Under the pieces are notes generated by a model. The model worked only from the letters and a program-made list of their open reading frames with translations, did no database searches and was not told the DNA's origin. From Tomitella fengzijianii (lineage in GTDB: Bacteria > Actinomycetota > Actinomycetes > Mycobacteriales > Mycobacteriaceae), in assembly GCF_007559025.1 (NCBI RefSeq), contig NZ_CP041765.1, forward strand, positions 1,670,679 to 1,734,678: DNA of 64,000 nucleotides. Direction: 5' to 3'. Both the position numbers and the translations under genes were made by a program. Position 1 is the first letter of the stretch; each line of letters starts with the position of its first letter. Positions 1 to 8,565 of the stretch are shown in pieces.

Positions 1-1
1 C

Positions 2-244
2 ATCCAGACCAGCTGGGTCAAGCTCGGCGTCGAGGGCACGCAGGCGATGCTGCAGGGCGGGGCCAACGACCTGGGCGGCACGCTGATGGAAGAGACGATC
101 TCGCGCATGGCGGGCTCCACGAACGGGTCGGAGAAATCCGTGGCCGAGTTGCATGACATGGCTGCGGGCATCGGCAGGCCGGCGCGGCAGCGGACCACGC
201 TGTACGCGCCCGTGGACTCCCCGGTGACCGTGAGTGCACCCTGA
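2..244 (+). CDS. fbiC: FO synthase (7,8-didemethyl-8-hydroxy-5-deazariboflavin synthase), C-terminal end only
   Basis: Only the last 80 residues lie in the window; the gene begins upstream. FbiC is a two-domain radical SAM enzyme that makes the deazaflavin core of coenzyme F420 from tyrosine and a flavin precursor. The visible tail has the strongly conserved CofH-domain end: [27 protein letters not shown], then ISRMAGS and the terminal [13 protein letters not shown]. In M. tuberculosis fbiC (Rv1173) also lies a few genes before fdxC and dapC, which fits the genes that follow. F420 use is echoed by the PPOX-fold gene at 5293 and the DDN-type gene at 8050. The identification rests on the tail alone. 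Confidence 0.9.
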   Translation: MQTSWVKLGVEGTQAMLQGGANDLGGTLMEETISRMAGSTNGSEKSVAELHDMAAGIGRPARQRTTLYAPVDSPVTVSAP

Positions 245-334
245 GCGGCGGCGCCGGACGCGACGGCGTCATAATCGACGGTGGTCGCCCACGCTTCTGC
301 GGCGGCCGCTCGATGAAAGGGAGGGCTCACGGCA

Positions 335-658
335 GTGACCTACGTGATCGCAGAACCATGTGTCGATGTGTTGGATCGTGCGTGCGTCGAGGAATGCCCC
401 GTGGACTGTATCTACGAGGGCAAACGCATGCTGTACATCCAGCCCGATGAATGCGTCGACTGCGGAGCGTGTGAGCCGGTGTGTCCGGTGGAGGCGATCT
501 TCTACGAGGACGACGTCCCCGACGAGTGGGAGCGCTACACGGCGGCCAACGTCGACTTCTTCGACACGTTGGGGTCCCCGGGGGGCGCATCGAAGGTGGG
601 CGTGACCGACCACGACCCGGAGTGGATCATGAAGCTTCCGCCCATGGGCGAGGAATGA
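335..658 (+). CDS. fdxC: 7Fe ferredoxin (3Fe-4S / 4Fe-4S)
   Basis: Small soluble electron carrier of 107 residues, the usual size for mycobacterial FdxA/FdxC ferredoxins. The first cluster motif is C9-x7-C17-x3-C21-P and the second is C40-x2-C43-x2-C46-x3-C50-P, the pattern for one 3Fe-4S and one 4Fe-4S cluster. The acidic C-terminal extension ending in the PEWIMKLPPMGEE region is typical of the long actinobacterial form. The start is a GTG preceded by AAGGGAGGG at about 316-323. Its position before dapC matches Rv1177. Likely partners are cytochromes P450 or other redox enzymes, but none is adjacent. A long palindrome follows the stop codon. Confidence 0.93.
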   Translation: MTYVIAEPCVDVLDRACVEECPVDCIYEGKRMLYIQPDECVDCGACEPVCPVEAIFYEDDVPDEWERYTAANVDFFDTLGSPGGASKVGVTDHDPEWIMKLPPMGEE

Positions 659-697
659 CCCGTCCACGATGATGACCCGTTTCCACTGATGACAGAG

Positions 698-753
698 TGT
701 TGACGGCACACGCGCGCCCCGCCGGCCGGCGGGGCGCGCGTGTGCCGTCAACA
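698..753. terminator. Perfect 56-nt palindrome between fdxC and dapC, probable terminator
   Basis: The arms at 698-723 and 728-753 are exactly complementary over 26 bases. The central GGCC is itself self-complementary, so the whole element is a perfect palindrome. As RNA it would form a very stable GC-rich hairpin. It lies 40 nt after the fdxC stop and ends only 23 nt before the dapC start, so it probably ends fdxC transcription and may also hold the dapC promoter or regulate it. There is no clear T-tract. Confidence 0.7.
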
Positions 754-776
754 CCCACGATGTGAGGAATTCTTCT

Positions 777-1892
777 GTGCGCACACCGCTGACGGGCACG
801 CTGCCCGGGTTCCCGTGGGATACGCTCGCCGCCGCCAAGGCGGAGGCCGGGGCGCACCCGGACGGCATCGCGGACCTGTCCGTGGGCACCCCGGTGGATC
901 CCGTCGCCCCGGTGATCCGCGAGGCGCTCGCGTCGGTCGCGGACGCACCCGGCTACCCGACGACGGCGGGCACTCCCGCGCTGCAGGAGGCCGCGCTCGC
1001 GGCGCTGGGCCGGCGCTTCGGGATCGGGTCCGGGCACGGGGCGCCGCGACTCGGCATGGTCCCGGCCATCGGCACCAAGGAGATGATCGCGTCGCTGCCG
1101 TCGCACCTCGGCCTGGGGGCGCAGGACACGGTCGTCATCCCCGAGTTGGCCTACCCGACATACGAGGTGGGTGCGCTTCTTGCCGGGGCGCGCCCCGTCC
1201 GCGCGGACGGCACCGCGCAGCTGGGCCCGGCCCCCGTGACGATGATCTTCATCAATTCGCCCGCGAACCCCAGTGGGAGGATCCTCGGCGTGGACCACCT
1301 GCGCAAGGTGGTCGACTGGGCGCGTCAGCGCGGCGCCATCGTCGTATCCGACGAGTGCTACCTGGGCCTGGCCTGGGACGCGGAGGCGGTGTCGATCCTC
1401 GACGAGCGGGTGCACGGCGGCGACGTGACGGGGCTGATCGCGATCCACTCGCTGTCGAAGACGTCGAGCCTGGCCAGTTACCGCGCGGGGTTCGCGGCGG
1501 GCGATCCGGCGTTGCTGGGCGAGCTCCTCGAGGTGCGCAAGCATGCGGGGCTCATGCTGCCGCTGCCGGTGCAGGCGGCGATGGTGGCCGCGCTCACCGA
1601 CGACGCGCACGAGGCCGAGCAGCGTGAGCGTTACCGGCGCCGCCGTGCGGTCCTGCGTCCGGCGGTGCTGAAGGCGGGCTTCCGGATCGATGACTCCGAC
1701 GGCGGGCTGTACCTGTGGGCCACGCGGGACGAGCCGTGCCGCGACACCGTCGACCGGCTGGCGGCGCTGGGCATCCTCGTCGCTCCCGGGGACTTCTACG
1801 GCCCCCGGGGCGCGCGGCACGTCCGGATGGCGCTCACCGCGTCGGACGACCGCATCGCCGCCGCCGCCGATCGGCTCGCCGACGCAGCATAG
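777..1892 (+). CDS. dapC: N-succinyl-LL-diaminopimelate aminotransferase
   Basis: PLP-dependent fold-type I aminotransferase of 371 residues that converts N-succinyl-2-amino-6-ketopimelate to N-succinyl-LL-diaminopimelate in lysine and peptidoglycan synthesis. The N-terminus GFPWDTLAAAKAEAGAHPDGI-DLSVGTPVDPVAP is diagnostic for actinobacterial DapC. The SPANPSG motif is the aminotransferase NPxG region, and the PLP lysine is K228 in HSLSKTSS. I chose the GTG at 777 because AGGA at 765-768 sits 8 nt upstream; a GTG at 762 would add five residues. dapD and dapE lie about 9 kb downstream. The following SUFU gene starts 10 nt after the stop, suggesting co-transcription. Confidence 0.92.
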   Translation: MRTPLTGTLPGFPWDTLAAAKAEAGAHPDGIADLSVGTPVDPVAPVIREALASVADAPGYPTTAGTPALQEAALAALGRRFGIGSGHGAPRLGMVPAIGTKEMIASLPSHLGLGAQDTVVIPELAYPTYEVGALLAGARPVRADGTAQLGPAPVTMIFINSPANPSGRILGVDHLRKVVDWARQRGAIVVSDECYLGLAWDAEAVSILDERVHGGDVTGLIAIHSLSKTSSLASYRAGFAAGDPALLGELLEVRKHAGLMLPLPVQAAMVAALTDDAHEAEQRERYRRRRAVLRPAVLKAGFRIDDSDGGLYLWATRDEPCRDTVDRLAALGILVAPGDFYGPRGARHVRMALTASDDRIAAAADRLADAA

Positions 1893-1902
1893 GCTGGCGG
1901 CC

Positions 1903-2520
1903 ATGGATGTTCAGGAGACCACGCGGCGGGTCCAGGAGGGGGTCGCCGCCGGGGCGAAGGTCGTGCGGTTCCGCGATGGCGTTCGCGACGACCAGCCGGA
2001 GGGGACGCCGCCCGAGGAGGTGTCGGTGCTCGTCGCCGACGGCTCGCCGGGTACCGGATTCACCTCGTACAGCACGGTCGACATGGCGCGGTTCCCGACC
2101 AACGTCGCCGACGACGCGGGCAGGCGGGTGGCCAGTGAACTCATCACCGTCGGACGCAGTGGTCAGCGGGAATTCTCCGACGTGCTGGCCGCGTGCGCAT
2201 TCGCCGTGGCCGGCGGTTCCCTGCACGTGACTCCGCTGGCGATGATCCCGGACGCGGTGGCGGCCTCCGCGCCCGGGCACGCCACGCGGCATGTCCTTCT
2301 GGTGCCGCCGTTCATCTGGCCCGACCTGCAGATCGTGGTGGAAGAGGACGAGGACGCCGACGCCGGGCTGCCGGCCCAGGTCACCACGTGGCTGCAGGCG
2401 GTGCCGATCTCGGACGACGAGTTCCGGTACGCCACCGATCACGGCGCGCAGTCGCTGTTCGACCGGCTCGAGCGTGCCGGGGCGGACGTGTCGGACCTGG
2501 ACCGCGCCTCGGTGATCTGA
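1903..2520 (+). CDS. Suppressor-of-fused (SUFU) domain protein
   Basis: Soluble protein of 205 residues with no signal peptide or membrane segment. The pattern resembles bacterial SUFU-domain proteins (PF05076): an early strand with a Y-S-T-V-x-M-x-x-F-P motif, a central RHVLLVPPFIWPDL stretch, and the C-terminal signature WLQAVPISDDEF, then GAQSLFDRLERAGADVSDLDRASVI, which fits the family ending (VP-L-x-x-E, LL-R-L-E, DP-R-SVV). Bacterial SUFU proteins have been proposed as immunity or scaffold proteins in polymorphic toxin systems (Zhang, Iyer and Aravind), but no toxin gene is nearby. It appears co-transcribed with dapC. A second, diverged SUFU gene is at 31224. The family call is from memory of the motif pattern and the cellular role is unknown. 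Confidence 0.62.
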   Translation: MDVQETTRRVQEGVAAGAKVVRFRDGVRDDQPEGTPPEEVSVLVADGSPGTGFTSYSTVDMARFPTNVADDAGRRVASELITVGRSGQREFSDVLAACAFAVAGGSLHVTPLAMIPDAVAASAPGHATRHVLLVPPFIWPDLQIVVEEDEDADAGLPAQVTTWLQAVPISDDEFRYATDHGAQSLFDRLERAGADVSDLDRASVI

Positions 2521-2523
2521 GGG

Positions 2524-3483
2524 TCACTTGACGGCCACCGGGTTCACCGGAGAGCCTGCGCCCCCCACGATCCGCAGGGCCTGCGCTGCCAGGAAGAACT
2601 CGTACACGCCGTCGTCCGCGCAATCGTCGGCGAGGTCCTCGAGCCACCAGAGTTCGCCCAGATGCATGCCCATGTCGCGGATCATGACCATGTGCAGCGG
2701 GCTGGCGACACCCGGAAGGGGGCTCGGCCCCTCGACCGCGAGGGTGTCCGCGGCGACGGCGGCCACGCGATGGCGCTCGAACCATTCGGCGGTGCGATAG
2801 TCGAGGCCCGCGGCCGTCGTACCGAACCGCGACCAATCGTCCCCGTCGACGACGGTCATCGCGCCGGTGCGGATCAGGACGATGTCGCCCGGCCGCACCT
2901 CGACACCTTCGGCGGCGGCGACGGCATCGAGGTCGTCGGCGCTGATGGAACGATCCGCCGGAAGAATCTCCAATCCGTGCCAACGGGCCACATCCAGGAG
3001 GATCCCGCGCCCGACGAAGTCGCCGTGCACTTTGTCGATTCCGTTCTTCGCGGCACCGTGCACGCTCACCGAAGCCGCGGGGACACCGTTGTAGAGCATG
3101 TCGCCGTAGTACATGTGGCAGAGCGCGTCCCACTGCGTCGACCCCTGGGTCGGCATGATCAGCATGTCGTCGGTGGGCTCCGCGCCGCCGCCGAGTGGCA
3201 GGCCGGCCGATTCGTTGCCCGTGTGCGTCATGACGTGAATCGGGTTGAACCTGCCCATCATTCCGTTCTGCGGGCCGACTCCCGACTTGAGGGGCAGCCC
3301 CAGGGGGAACACCTGGCCGGTGCGGATCATCGCCGCGGCGGCGACGCGGCGCTCGGGCGTCAGGTGGTTGAGAGTGCCCTTCTCGTCGTCGTCCCCCCAC
3401 CTGCCCCACGCCCGCCGCGCTTCGCCGTACGCGAAGATCGCGGCCTCCGAACGCCGTCGGATCTCGCCGGGTACTCGCCGCAT
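2524..3483 (-). CDS. Cyclase-family protein (kynurenine-formamidase-like metal-dependent hydrolase)
   Basis: Protein of 319 residues in the cyclase/KynB superfamily (PF04199). Visible family features are GTLNHLTPERRVAAA near the N-terminus, the THTGNESAG region, and TQWDALCHMYYGD, which carries the D and H metal ligands usually seen in the HxGTHxDxP area. DIVLIRTG and the GVASPLHMVMIRDMGMHLGELWWLEDLADDC segment near the C-terminus are typical of the longer actinobacterial members. Substrate is not predictable. The ATG at 3483 has GGAGGA just upstream; the TTG at 3486 is less likely. It converges on the SUFU gene with 3 nt between stops. Confidence 0.8.
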   Translation of the reverse strand: MRRVPGEIRRRSEAAIFAYGEARRAWGRWGDDDEKGTLNHLTPERRVAAAAMIRTGQVFPLGLPLKSGVGPQNGMMGRFNPIHVMTHTGNESAGLPLGGGAEPTDDMLIMPTQGSTQWDALCHMYYGDMLYNGVPAASVSVHGAAKNGIDKVHGDFVGRGILLDVARWHGLEILPADRSISADDLDAVAAAEGVEVRPGDIVLIRTGAMTVVDGDDWSRFGTTAAGLDYRTAEWFERHRVAAVAADTLAVEGPSPLPGVASPLHMVMIRDMGMHLGELWWLEDLADDCADDGVYEFFLAAQALRIVGGAGSPVNPVAVK

Positions 3484-3684
3484 CAATTTCCTCCAGCCCG
3501 CGCACCGGTGCGCTCCGTTGTCGTGTCCGGGTGTGAAGCGGTATGCCGTTCAGCAACCCGTGCCGATCGTCGACACGGGTGAGTGTCGTGCGTCTCAGTC
3601 GGGCCGCGCATGCCCGCGTCCCGGTATTCGGGCACGGGATAGCGTGGTGCTGTCGGGCGCGGAGGCGAGAGGATCGGTGCGACT

Positions 3685-5217
3685 GTGGACGCGATAGGGG
3701 ACGGCGCTGCAACGGCAGGGATCGGAGCGGGGAGTCCCGGGAGGAACGCATCCGGGCCGGGGGCATCGGGGGCGGCTCGTCGCGCCTGGCTTCCCCTCGG
3801 CACCGCCGTGGGGGGAGACGATCCCGACACCCTCGTCATCGGCGACGTCCGGATGTCCAGACACGACCTCTACGCGGCGGCGACGGCGGCGGCCGAACGG
3901 ATCGCGGGCGCCGGGCGGGTGGCAGTGTTCGCGCGGCCGACCGCGCAGACGGTGCTGGCCGTGCTCGGCGGCCTGATCGCCGGAGTCACCGTCGTGCCGG
4001 TGCCGCCGGACTTCGGGCCGGGGGAGATCGCGCACATCCTGCGGGATTCCGGCGCGCAGGCGTGGCTGGGCGACGGCCCTGATCCGGCGGTCGCGACGGG
4101 GGCGCCGACTCTTCCGCGCATACCGGTCCGTCTGCACGCACGGTCGTGGCATTCGCTGCCGCAGCCGGCCCCGGAATCGGCCGCTCTCGTCATCTACACG
4201 TCGGGCACCACCGGCGCGCCCAAAGGCGTCGTGCTGAGCCATTGCGCCATCGCGGCCGATCTCGACGGGCTTGCCCGGGCGTGGCAGTGGACCTCCGGCG
4301 ACGTCCTGGTGCACGGGCTGCCGTTGTTCCACGTGCACGGACTGGTGCTCGGCATCCTCGGCCCTCTGCGCCGGGGCGGGCGCGTCATCCACACGGTGCG
4401 TCCCACGCCGGAGCGCTACGCGGCGCACCGCGGGACCATGTACTTCGGAGTGCCGACGGTGTGGAGTCGCGTGGCCGCCGAGCCGGATGCGGCTCGTGCA
4501 CTGGCGCATGCGCGCCTGCTGATCTCCGGAAGCGCGCCGCTGCCCGTGCCTGTGTTCGACCGGCTGCGCACGCTCACCGGCCTCGCGCCGATCGAACGCT
4601 ACGGGATGTCGGAGACGCTCATCACGCTCTCCACCCGCGCTGACGGCGAACGGCGGCCGGGCTGGGTGGGGATGCCGGTCGAGGGCGTCGAGACCCGGCT
4701 GCGCGACGAGCACGGAGAGCCGGTGCCGCACGACGGCGAGTCGATCGGCGGGCTGCAGGTGCGGGGCGCGACGCTGTTCGACGGCTACCTGAACAAGCCG
4801 GACGTCACGGCGGCGGAGTTCACTGCCGACGGGTGGTTCCGCACCGGCGACGTCGCCTGCATCGATGACGGCGGATTCCACCGCATCGTCGGCCGGGAGT
4901 CGACAGACCTGATCAAGTCCGGCGGATACCGGGTGGGGGCGGGCGAGGTGGAGACGGCCGTGGCGGCCCACCCGGACGTCGCGGAGGTCGCGGTGGTCGG
5001 CGTGGCCGACGACGACCTGGGCCAGCGGATCGTCGCGTTCGTCGTGGCGCGCGACCGGGCGGGGGCACAGCGGCTGCGCGCGGACGGCGGCGCATCGGTG
5101 GTCGAAACCGTTTCCGCTGCGTTGTCGGCGCACAAGCGCCCCCGCGAGGTGCGGGTGGTCGATGCGCTGCCCCGCAACGCGATGGGCAAGATTCAGAAGA
5201 AGCAGCTGCTCCGGTAG
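3685..5217 (+). CDS. fadD36: Fatty-acyl/malonyl-type CoA synthetase (FadD36 family)
   Basis: AMP-forming acyl-CoA ligase of 510 residues. Motif A is VIYTSGTTGAPKGVVLSH, followed by LPLFHVHGLVLG and motif ERYGMSETLITLS. The hinge region is GWFRTGDVACIDDGGFHRIVGRESTDLIKSGGYRVGAGEVE, and the catalytic lysine is near the end in PRNAMGKIQKKQLL. The match along its length to M. tuberculosis FadD36 (Rv1193) is strong, including HGLPLFHVHGL and LSAHKRPREVRVVDALPRNA. FadD36 resembles malonyl-CoA or short-chain synthetases rather than long-chain enzymes. The start is a GTG with GAGGATCGG upstream; the first about 40 residues are poorly conserved, so a later start is possible. Confidence 0.88.
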   Translation: MDAIGDGAATAGIGAGSPGRNASGPGASGAARRAWLPLGTAVGGDDPDTLVIGDVRMSRHDLYAAATAAAERIAGAGRVAVFARPTAQTVLAVLGGLIAGVTVVPVPPDFGPGEIAHILRDSGAQAWLGDGPDPAVATGAPTLPRIPVRLHARSWHSLPQPAPESAALVIYTSGTTGAPKGVVLSHCAIAADLDGLARAWQWTSGDVLVHGLPLFHVHGLVLGILGPLRRGGRVIHTVRPTPERYAAHRGTMYFGVPTVWSRVAAEPDAARALAHARLLISGSAPLPVPVFDRLRTLTGLAPIERYGMSETLITLSTRADGERRPGWVGMPVEGVETRLRDEHGEPVPHDGESIGGLQVRGATLFDGYLNKPDVTAAEFTADGWFRTGDVACIDDGGFHRIVGRESTDLIKSGGYRVGAGEVETAVAAHPDVAEVAVVGVADDDLGQRIVAFVVARDRAGAQRLRADGGASVVETVSAALSAHKRPREVRVVDALPRNAMGKIQKKQLLR

Positions 5218-5292
5218 CGGTGGCGCCCCGGTCTTCGGGGCCGGGTGCCCGGACTCGCTGTGACCCGCGACACTCGGCGGTATCCTTGTGGA

Positions 5293-5727
5293 ATGAGTGA
5301 GGGAGCCCAGCAGCATCTAGAAGCCTTGTTCTCCGATCACGGAGTGGGGGCGCTCGTCACCCTCAAGACGGACGGCCGCCCGCAGATCTCCAACGTGATG
5401 TACTCCTTCGAACGCGGTCGGCAGATGTTCGAGGTCTCGGTGACGGACACCCGCGCCAAGACCACCAATCTGCGCCGCGACCCGAGGGTGAGCCTTCACG
5501 TCAGCTCGTCCGACGGCTGGTCGTACGCGGTCGCGGAGGGCCGCGCCGAGCTGAGCCCCCCGGCGTCGGATCCGCACGATGCGACGGTCACCGGCCTGGC
5601 GTTGCTGTACGAGAAGCTGCAGGGCGAGCATCCGGACTGGGACGAGTTCCGCATGGCGATGATCCACGAGCGCCGTCTGCTTCTGACCATCCACGTGGAA
5701 CGCGTGTACGGGGTCACCCGGGACTGA
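5293..5727 (+). CDS. F420/flavin-dependent PPOX-class oxidoreductase (Rv1155-like)
   Basis: Compact split-barrel flavin/deazaflavin enzyme of 144 residues of the pyridoxamine-5'-phosphate-oxidase-like fold. The strand pattern GVGALVTLKTDGRPQISNVMYSF, then RAKTTNLRRDPRVSLHVSS, then WSYAVAEGRAELS matches Rv1155, which binds coenzyme F420 and has been linked to biliverdin reduction. The ending HVERVYGVTRD is also family-typical. The ATG at 5293 starts at the conserved N-terminus; an in-frame GTG at 5245 has no support. Presence of fbiC in the same window shows that the host makes F420. Confidence 0.85.
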   Translation: MSEGAQQHLEALFSDHGVGALVTLKTDGRPQISNVMYSFERGRQMFEVSVTDTRAKTTNLRRDPRVSLHVSSSDGWSYAVAEGRAELSPPASDPHDATVTGLALLYEKLQGEHPDWDEFRMAMIHERRLLLTIHVERVYGVTRD

Positions 5728-5758
5728 TCGTTCGTCGGAGCCGAGCAAGGCGACGACG

Positions 5759-6858
5759 ATGCGGACCTCCGGACGCCGCGCGGTACGCGTGCGCGCAGCG
5801 CCGGCACCGCAGGCGGGACGCGGTCGGGATCCGGGTGCAGACCCGGCGCTTCCGTACGGCGTGGTCATGGCCACCGGCGCCGGCTCGCACGTGGCCGACG
5901 CCGCCGGCCTTCCCTGGCTGCGGCTCCCGCTTCTGTGGATTGCCGTCGCCCTGGCGGTCGTCATCGCCGTCGCGGGGGCCGCCCGGATCCTCACCGGCCG
6001 TCTCGCCCCGCGTGACGGCATGCGGGCCGTGCGGTTCGGTGCGCTGTCGATACCGATAGGGCTCGCGGTCATCGCCGGCGGCCTGGCAGGCGTCGGCGGC
6101 ATCGCGGTCTACCCCGCGGCGGCGGTGGCCGTTCTGTCCTGGGTGACGATGGCCGTTCTCGCGCCATGGTCCGCCGTGGCGGCGTCCAGGCACCTCCCGG
6201 AGCCGGGCCGCGTCGACGGGACCTGGTTCCTGCTGCCCGCGGCGCCGCTGGCCGGGGCGGTCGCCGCCGTCGACGTCGCCGCCGCGGTTCCGGACGGGCT
6301 GCGTGCTGCGCTCGACTGGTTCGCGCTGGGCGCCGCCGCAGCAGGAACCGCCGCGTACGTGGTGGTCGCCGTCGCAGCGGTGGCGTCCATGACGACGCGC
6401 AAAGCGGCCTTCCGTCCCGCGGTGGCATGGTGGATCGCCGCCGGATGCGCAGGGCTGGCCGCGGCCGCGGTGGGACGGGCGGCGGCAGCCCCGGTGATCG
6501 CGGCCGCGGTGGACGGAACGTGGGCGGTGCAGTGGTCCGTGTGGATGCTCGTCGCCGCGGCGAGCATCCTGCTGGTGCCGATCATCGCCTTGTCCGCCGC
6601 GTACCTGGCGCGCCGCCGGGCGGTTTCCGCGCGGGCGCCGTGGCCGCCGACGTTCTCGACGGGCGTCTACGCCCTGGGTCTGGGGCAGGCGGACAGACTG
6701 GCGCACGGCGCGGCGGTGCACGGGTGGTACCGGACCGCCGCGCCGTGGCCACGCTCGTCCTGTGGGTCTGCACCTCGGCGGCGCACGTTTACGGCCGTCC
6801 GGGCCCTGGCACACTGTCCGCGTGGATCAATGGGTGTGGCCGGCGTACATCGGGGTGA
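5759..6858 (+). pseudogene. TDT/SLAC1-like membrane transporter with a probable 1-base frameshift near the C-terminus
   Basis: The reading frame from 5759 encodes a polytopic membrane protein: GVVMATGAGSHVADAAGLPW at the start, then eight or nine hydrophobic segments, and GTWFLLPAAPLAGA, a motif of the TDT family (TehA, malate and SLAC1-type anion transporters). After STGVYALG...GWYRTAA (about 6742) the frame turns into non-membrane, arginine-rich sequence, while the -1 frame continues with AVATLVLWVCTSAAHVYG, a convincing last helix, and stops at 6858. Joining the two gives about 366 residues, normal for the family. The shift fits loss of one base in the GCGCCG run near 6742. It is either a real disruption or a base-calling error. 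No good ribosome-binding site is visible. Confidence 0.6.
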
Positions 6859-8030
6859 TCGGCGGCGTCGTACTGTTCGCGCTCGTCTTCGTGCCGGCGT
6901 TGATCGTCCAGGTGCGGCGCTACGGCTCCCTGAGCCTGGCCCGCCTGCTCGGCACCGCCGCGCTCGCCGTGTACGCGGTGGCGCTCGTCGCCTACACGCT
7001 CCTGCCGCTGCCCACCGGCGACCTCTCCGTGTGGTGCGTGGAGCACGGGGTGTCCGGGGCACAGCTGAATCCCCTGCAGTTCATCGACGACATCCGGTCG
7101 CAGACCGCCGGCATGGGCATCACCGCCGCCGCGGCCAGCCGGGTGGTGCTGCAAGTGGTCTTCAACGTCCTCCTCTTCATTCCGTTCGGCCTGTTCACGC
7201 GCCGTTTCGTCGGGCGCGGGGTCGTCTTCGCCACGGTGGCCGCGTTCGCCGTATCGGCGGCGATCGAAGCGACGCAGTACACGGGCATCTGGGGCCTGAT
7301 CGGCTGCTCTTACCGCGTGGCGGACGTCGACGACCTCATCGCGAACACGCTCGGCGGCCTGCTGGGCGCGCTCATCGCCCCGCTGGTGCTGGCGTGGATG
7401 CCGCAGAGTCGTGACCTCGCGCGCAGGCGGCTCACACCGCGGCCGGTGACGGCGCGGCGCCGCTGGGCCGGGATGCTCATCGACGCGTTCGGCTTCCTGG
7501 TATCCGGCGCGGTCCTCGTCATCGGCTGGCGGATGGTGATGCTGGGCCTGGGCCGCGACCTTGGCGAGACGCACGAGTGGACCGAGTGGGCGTTGCAGTT
7601 CGCGGTGCCTTTGTCGGTGGTCTTCGCGCTGCCGCCGGCGATGGGCGGCGGCGCGTCGTGGGGACAGCGCGCGGTGTGGCTGGTTCCCGTGCGTCGGGAC
7701 GGCCGTGGCCTGGGCCCGGTGCAGCGCTTCGGGCGCGCGTGGATCGTCGGCGGGCTCTGGGCCGCGCTGCAGTGCGTGCAGGCGGCTCCGCCGGTCTCGG
7801 AGGGATGGTCCGACCGGGCCTCGATCGCCGCTGTGTTGATCGGAGCCGCCGCCGTGGTCGCGGTCGTCTGCACCCGGGACCGGCGCGGCCTGTCCGGCAT
7901 GATGAGCGGTGCGCGCATAGTCGACGCGCGCGCAGCGGAAGACGACGACGATTGCGGGCAGGACGCCGGAAGTGCGATCGGTGCCCCGCCCGCCGACCGT
8001 CGGCCCGCCGACTGTCCGGCCGACTGCTGA
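6822..8030 (+). CDS. VanZ-domain / RDD-domain membrane protein
   Basis: Integral membrane protein of 402 residues. The N-terminal half has four or five helices with the VanZ-like pattern: AYTLLPLP, NPLQFIDDIR, a NVLLFIPFGLFTRRF loop, and the polar SAAIEATQYTGIWGLIGCSYRVADVDDLIANTLGGLLGALI signature. The second half (from about residue 210) starts RRRWAGMLIDAFGFLVSGAVLVIGWRM, the RDD-domain opening, followed by two more helices. VanZ in enterococci gives low-level teicoplanin resistance; the role in actinobacteria is unknown. The GTG at 6822 overlaps the tail of the preceding transporter frame by 37 nt. The last 50 residues are a low-complexity tail rich in D, R and P. Confidence 0.82.
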   Translation: MDQWVWPAYIGVIGGVVLFALVFVPALIVQVRRYGSLSLARLLGTAALAVYAVALVAYTLLPLPTGDLSVWCVEHGVSGAQLNPLQFIDDIRSQTAGMGITAAAASRVVLQVVFNVLLFIPFGLFTRRFVGRGVVFATVAAFAVSAAIEATQYTGIWGLIGCSYRVADVDDLIANTLGGLLGALIAPLVLAWMPQSRDLARRRLTPRPVTARRRWAGMLIDAFGFLVSGAVLVIGWRMVMLGLGRDLGETHEWTEWALQFAVPLSVVFALPPAMGGGASWGQRAVWLVPVRRDGRGLGPVQRFGRAWIVGGLWAALQCVQAAPPVSEGWSDRASIAAVLIGAAAVVAVVCTRDRRGLSGMMSGARIVDARAAEDDDDCGQDAGSAIGAPPADRRPADCPADC

Positions 8031-8049
8031 ACGCCGTACGGCGGTCCGG

Positions 8050-8520
8050 TCAGTCTGTCGCCGATTCCAGCACGAAGACGGGGATGAGCCGCGTCGTCTT
8101 CTCCTGGTACTCCGCGTAAGGGGGGTAGGCGGCGACGGCGCGTTCCCACCACGCCGCGCGCTCGTCACCGTGCACCTCGCGGGCGACGAATGCGCCCTTG
8201 GTCCGGCCGTCGCGGACCTGTACGCGCGGATTCTCGGTGAGGTTCCGGTACCAGACGGGGTTCTCGGGGGCGCCGCCCTTGGACGCCACGGCCGCGTAGT
8301 CCCCGTCGTGCTCCACCCGCATCACCGGGGTCTTGCGGAGCTTGCCGGATCTGGCGCCGATGTTGTCCACGATGACGACCGGCATTCCGGCCATCTCGGT
8401 GCCCTCGGTCCCCCCGGACCCCTCGTAGAGCTCCACCTGATCGCGGACCCACCGGGCGGGGCTGGGTGCGTACTCGGGGGTTCCGCCGGTGGGGGAGTCG
8501 CCGTCAATGCCGTGTGCCAT
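8050..8520 (-). CDS. DDN-type deazaflavin-dependent nitroreductase family protein
   Basis: Protein of 156 residues with the F420-dependent nitroreductase fold (PF04075). Signature segments are [48 protein letters not shown], which forms the deazaflavin phosphate-binding region, and the ending [24 protein letters not shown] place the start at the ATG at 8520, preceded by AGGAAGGG. The same frame stays open upstream to an ATG at 8628 that overlaps the permease stop codon as ATGA; that longer form would carry a 7-residue repeat ([21 protein letters not shown]) encoded by the 21-bp DNA repeats there. Likely co-transcribed with the permease. Confidence 0.85.
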   Translation of the reverse strand: MAHGIDGDSPTGGTPEYAPSPARWVRDQVELYEGSGGTEGTEMAGMPVVIVDNIGARSGKLRKTPVMRVEHDGDYAAVASKGGAPENPVWYRNLTENPRVQVRDGRTKGAFVAREVHGDERAAWWERAVAAYPPYAEYQEKTTRLIPVFVLESATD

Positions 8521-8565
8521 GCCAGACCCTTCCTGTCCCGTTTCGACGTGGAACGTCTGCCTCAA

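Noticed and set aside
627-1904. Open frame opposite dapC on the minus strand
   Set aside because: Shadow of dapC; composition H/R/G-rich and no family pattern.
5225-5241. Short hairpin after fadD36 (GCCCCG...CGGGGC)
   Set aside because: Only a 6-bp stem without T-tract; too common in GC-rich DNA to call a terminator.
3595-5316. Open frame opposite fadD36
   Set aside because: Shadow; FadD36 motifs on the plus strand are unambiguous.
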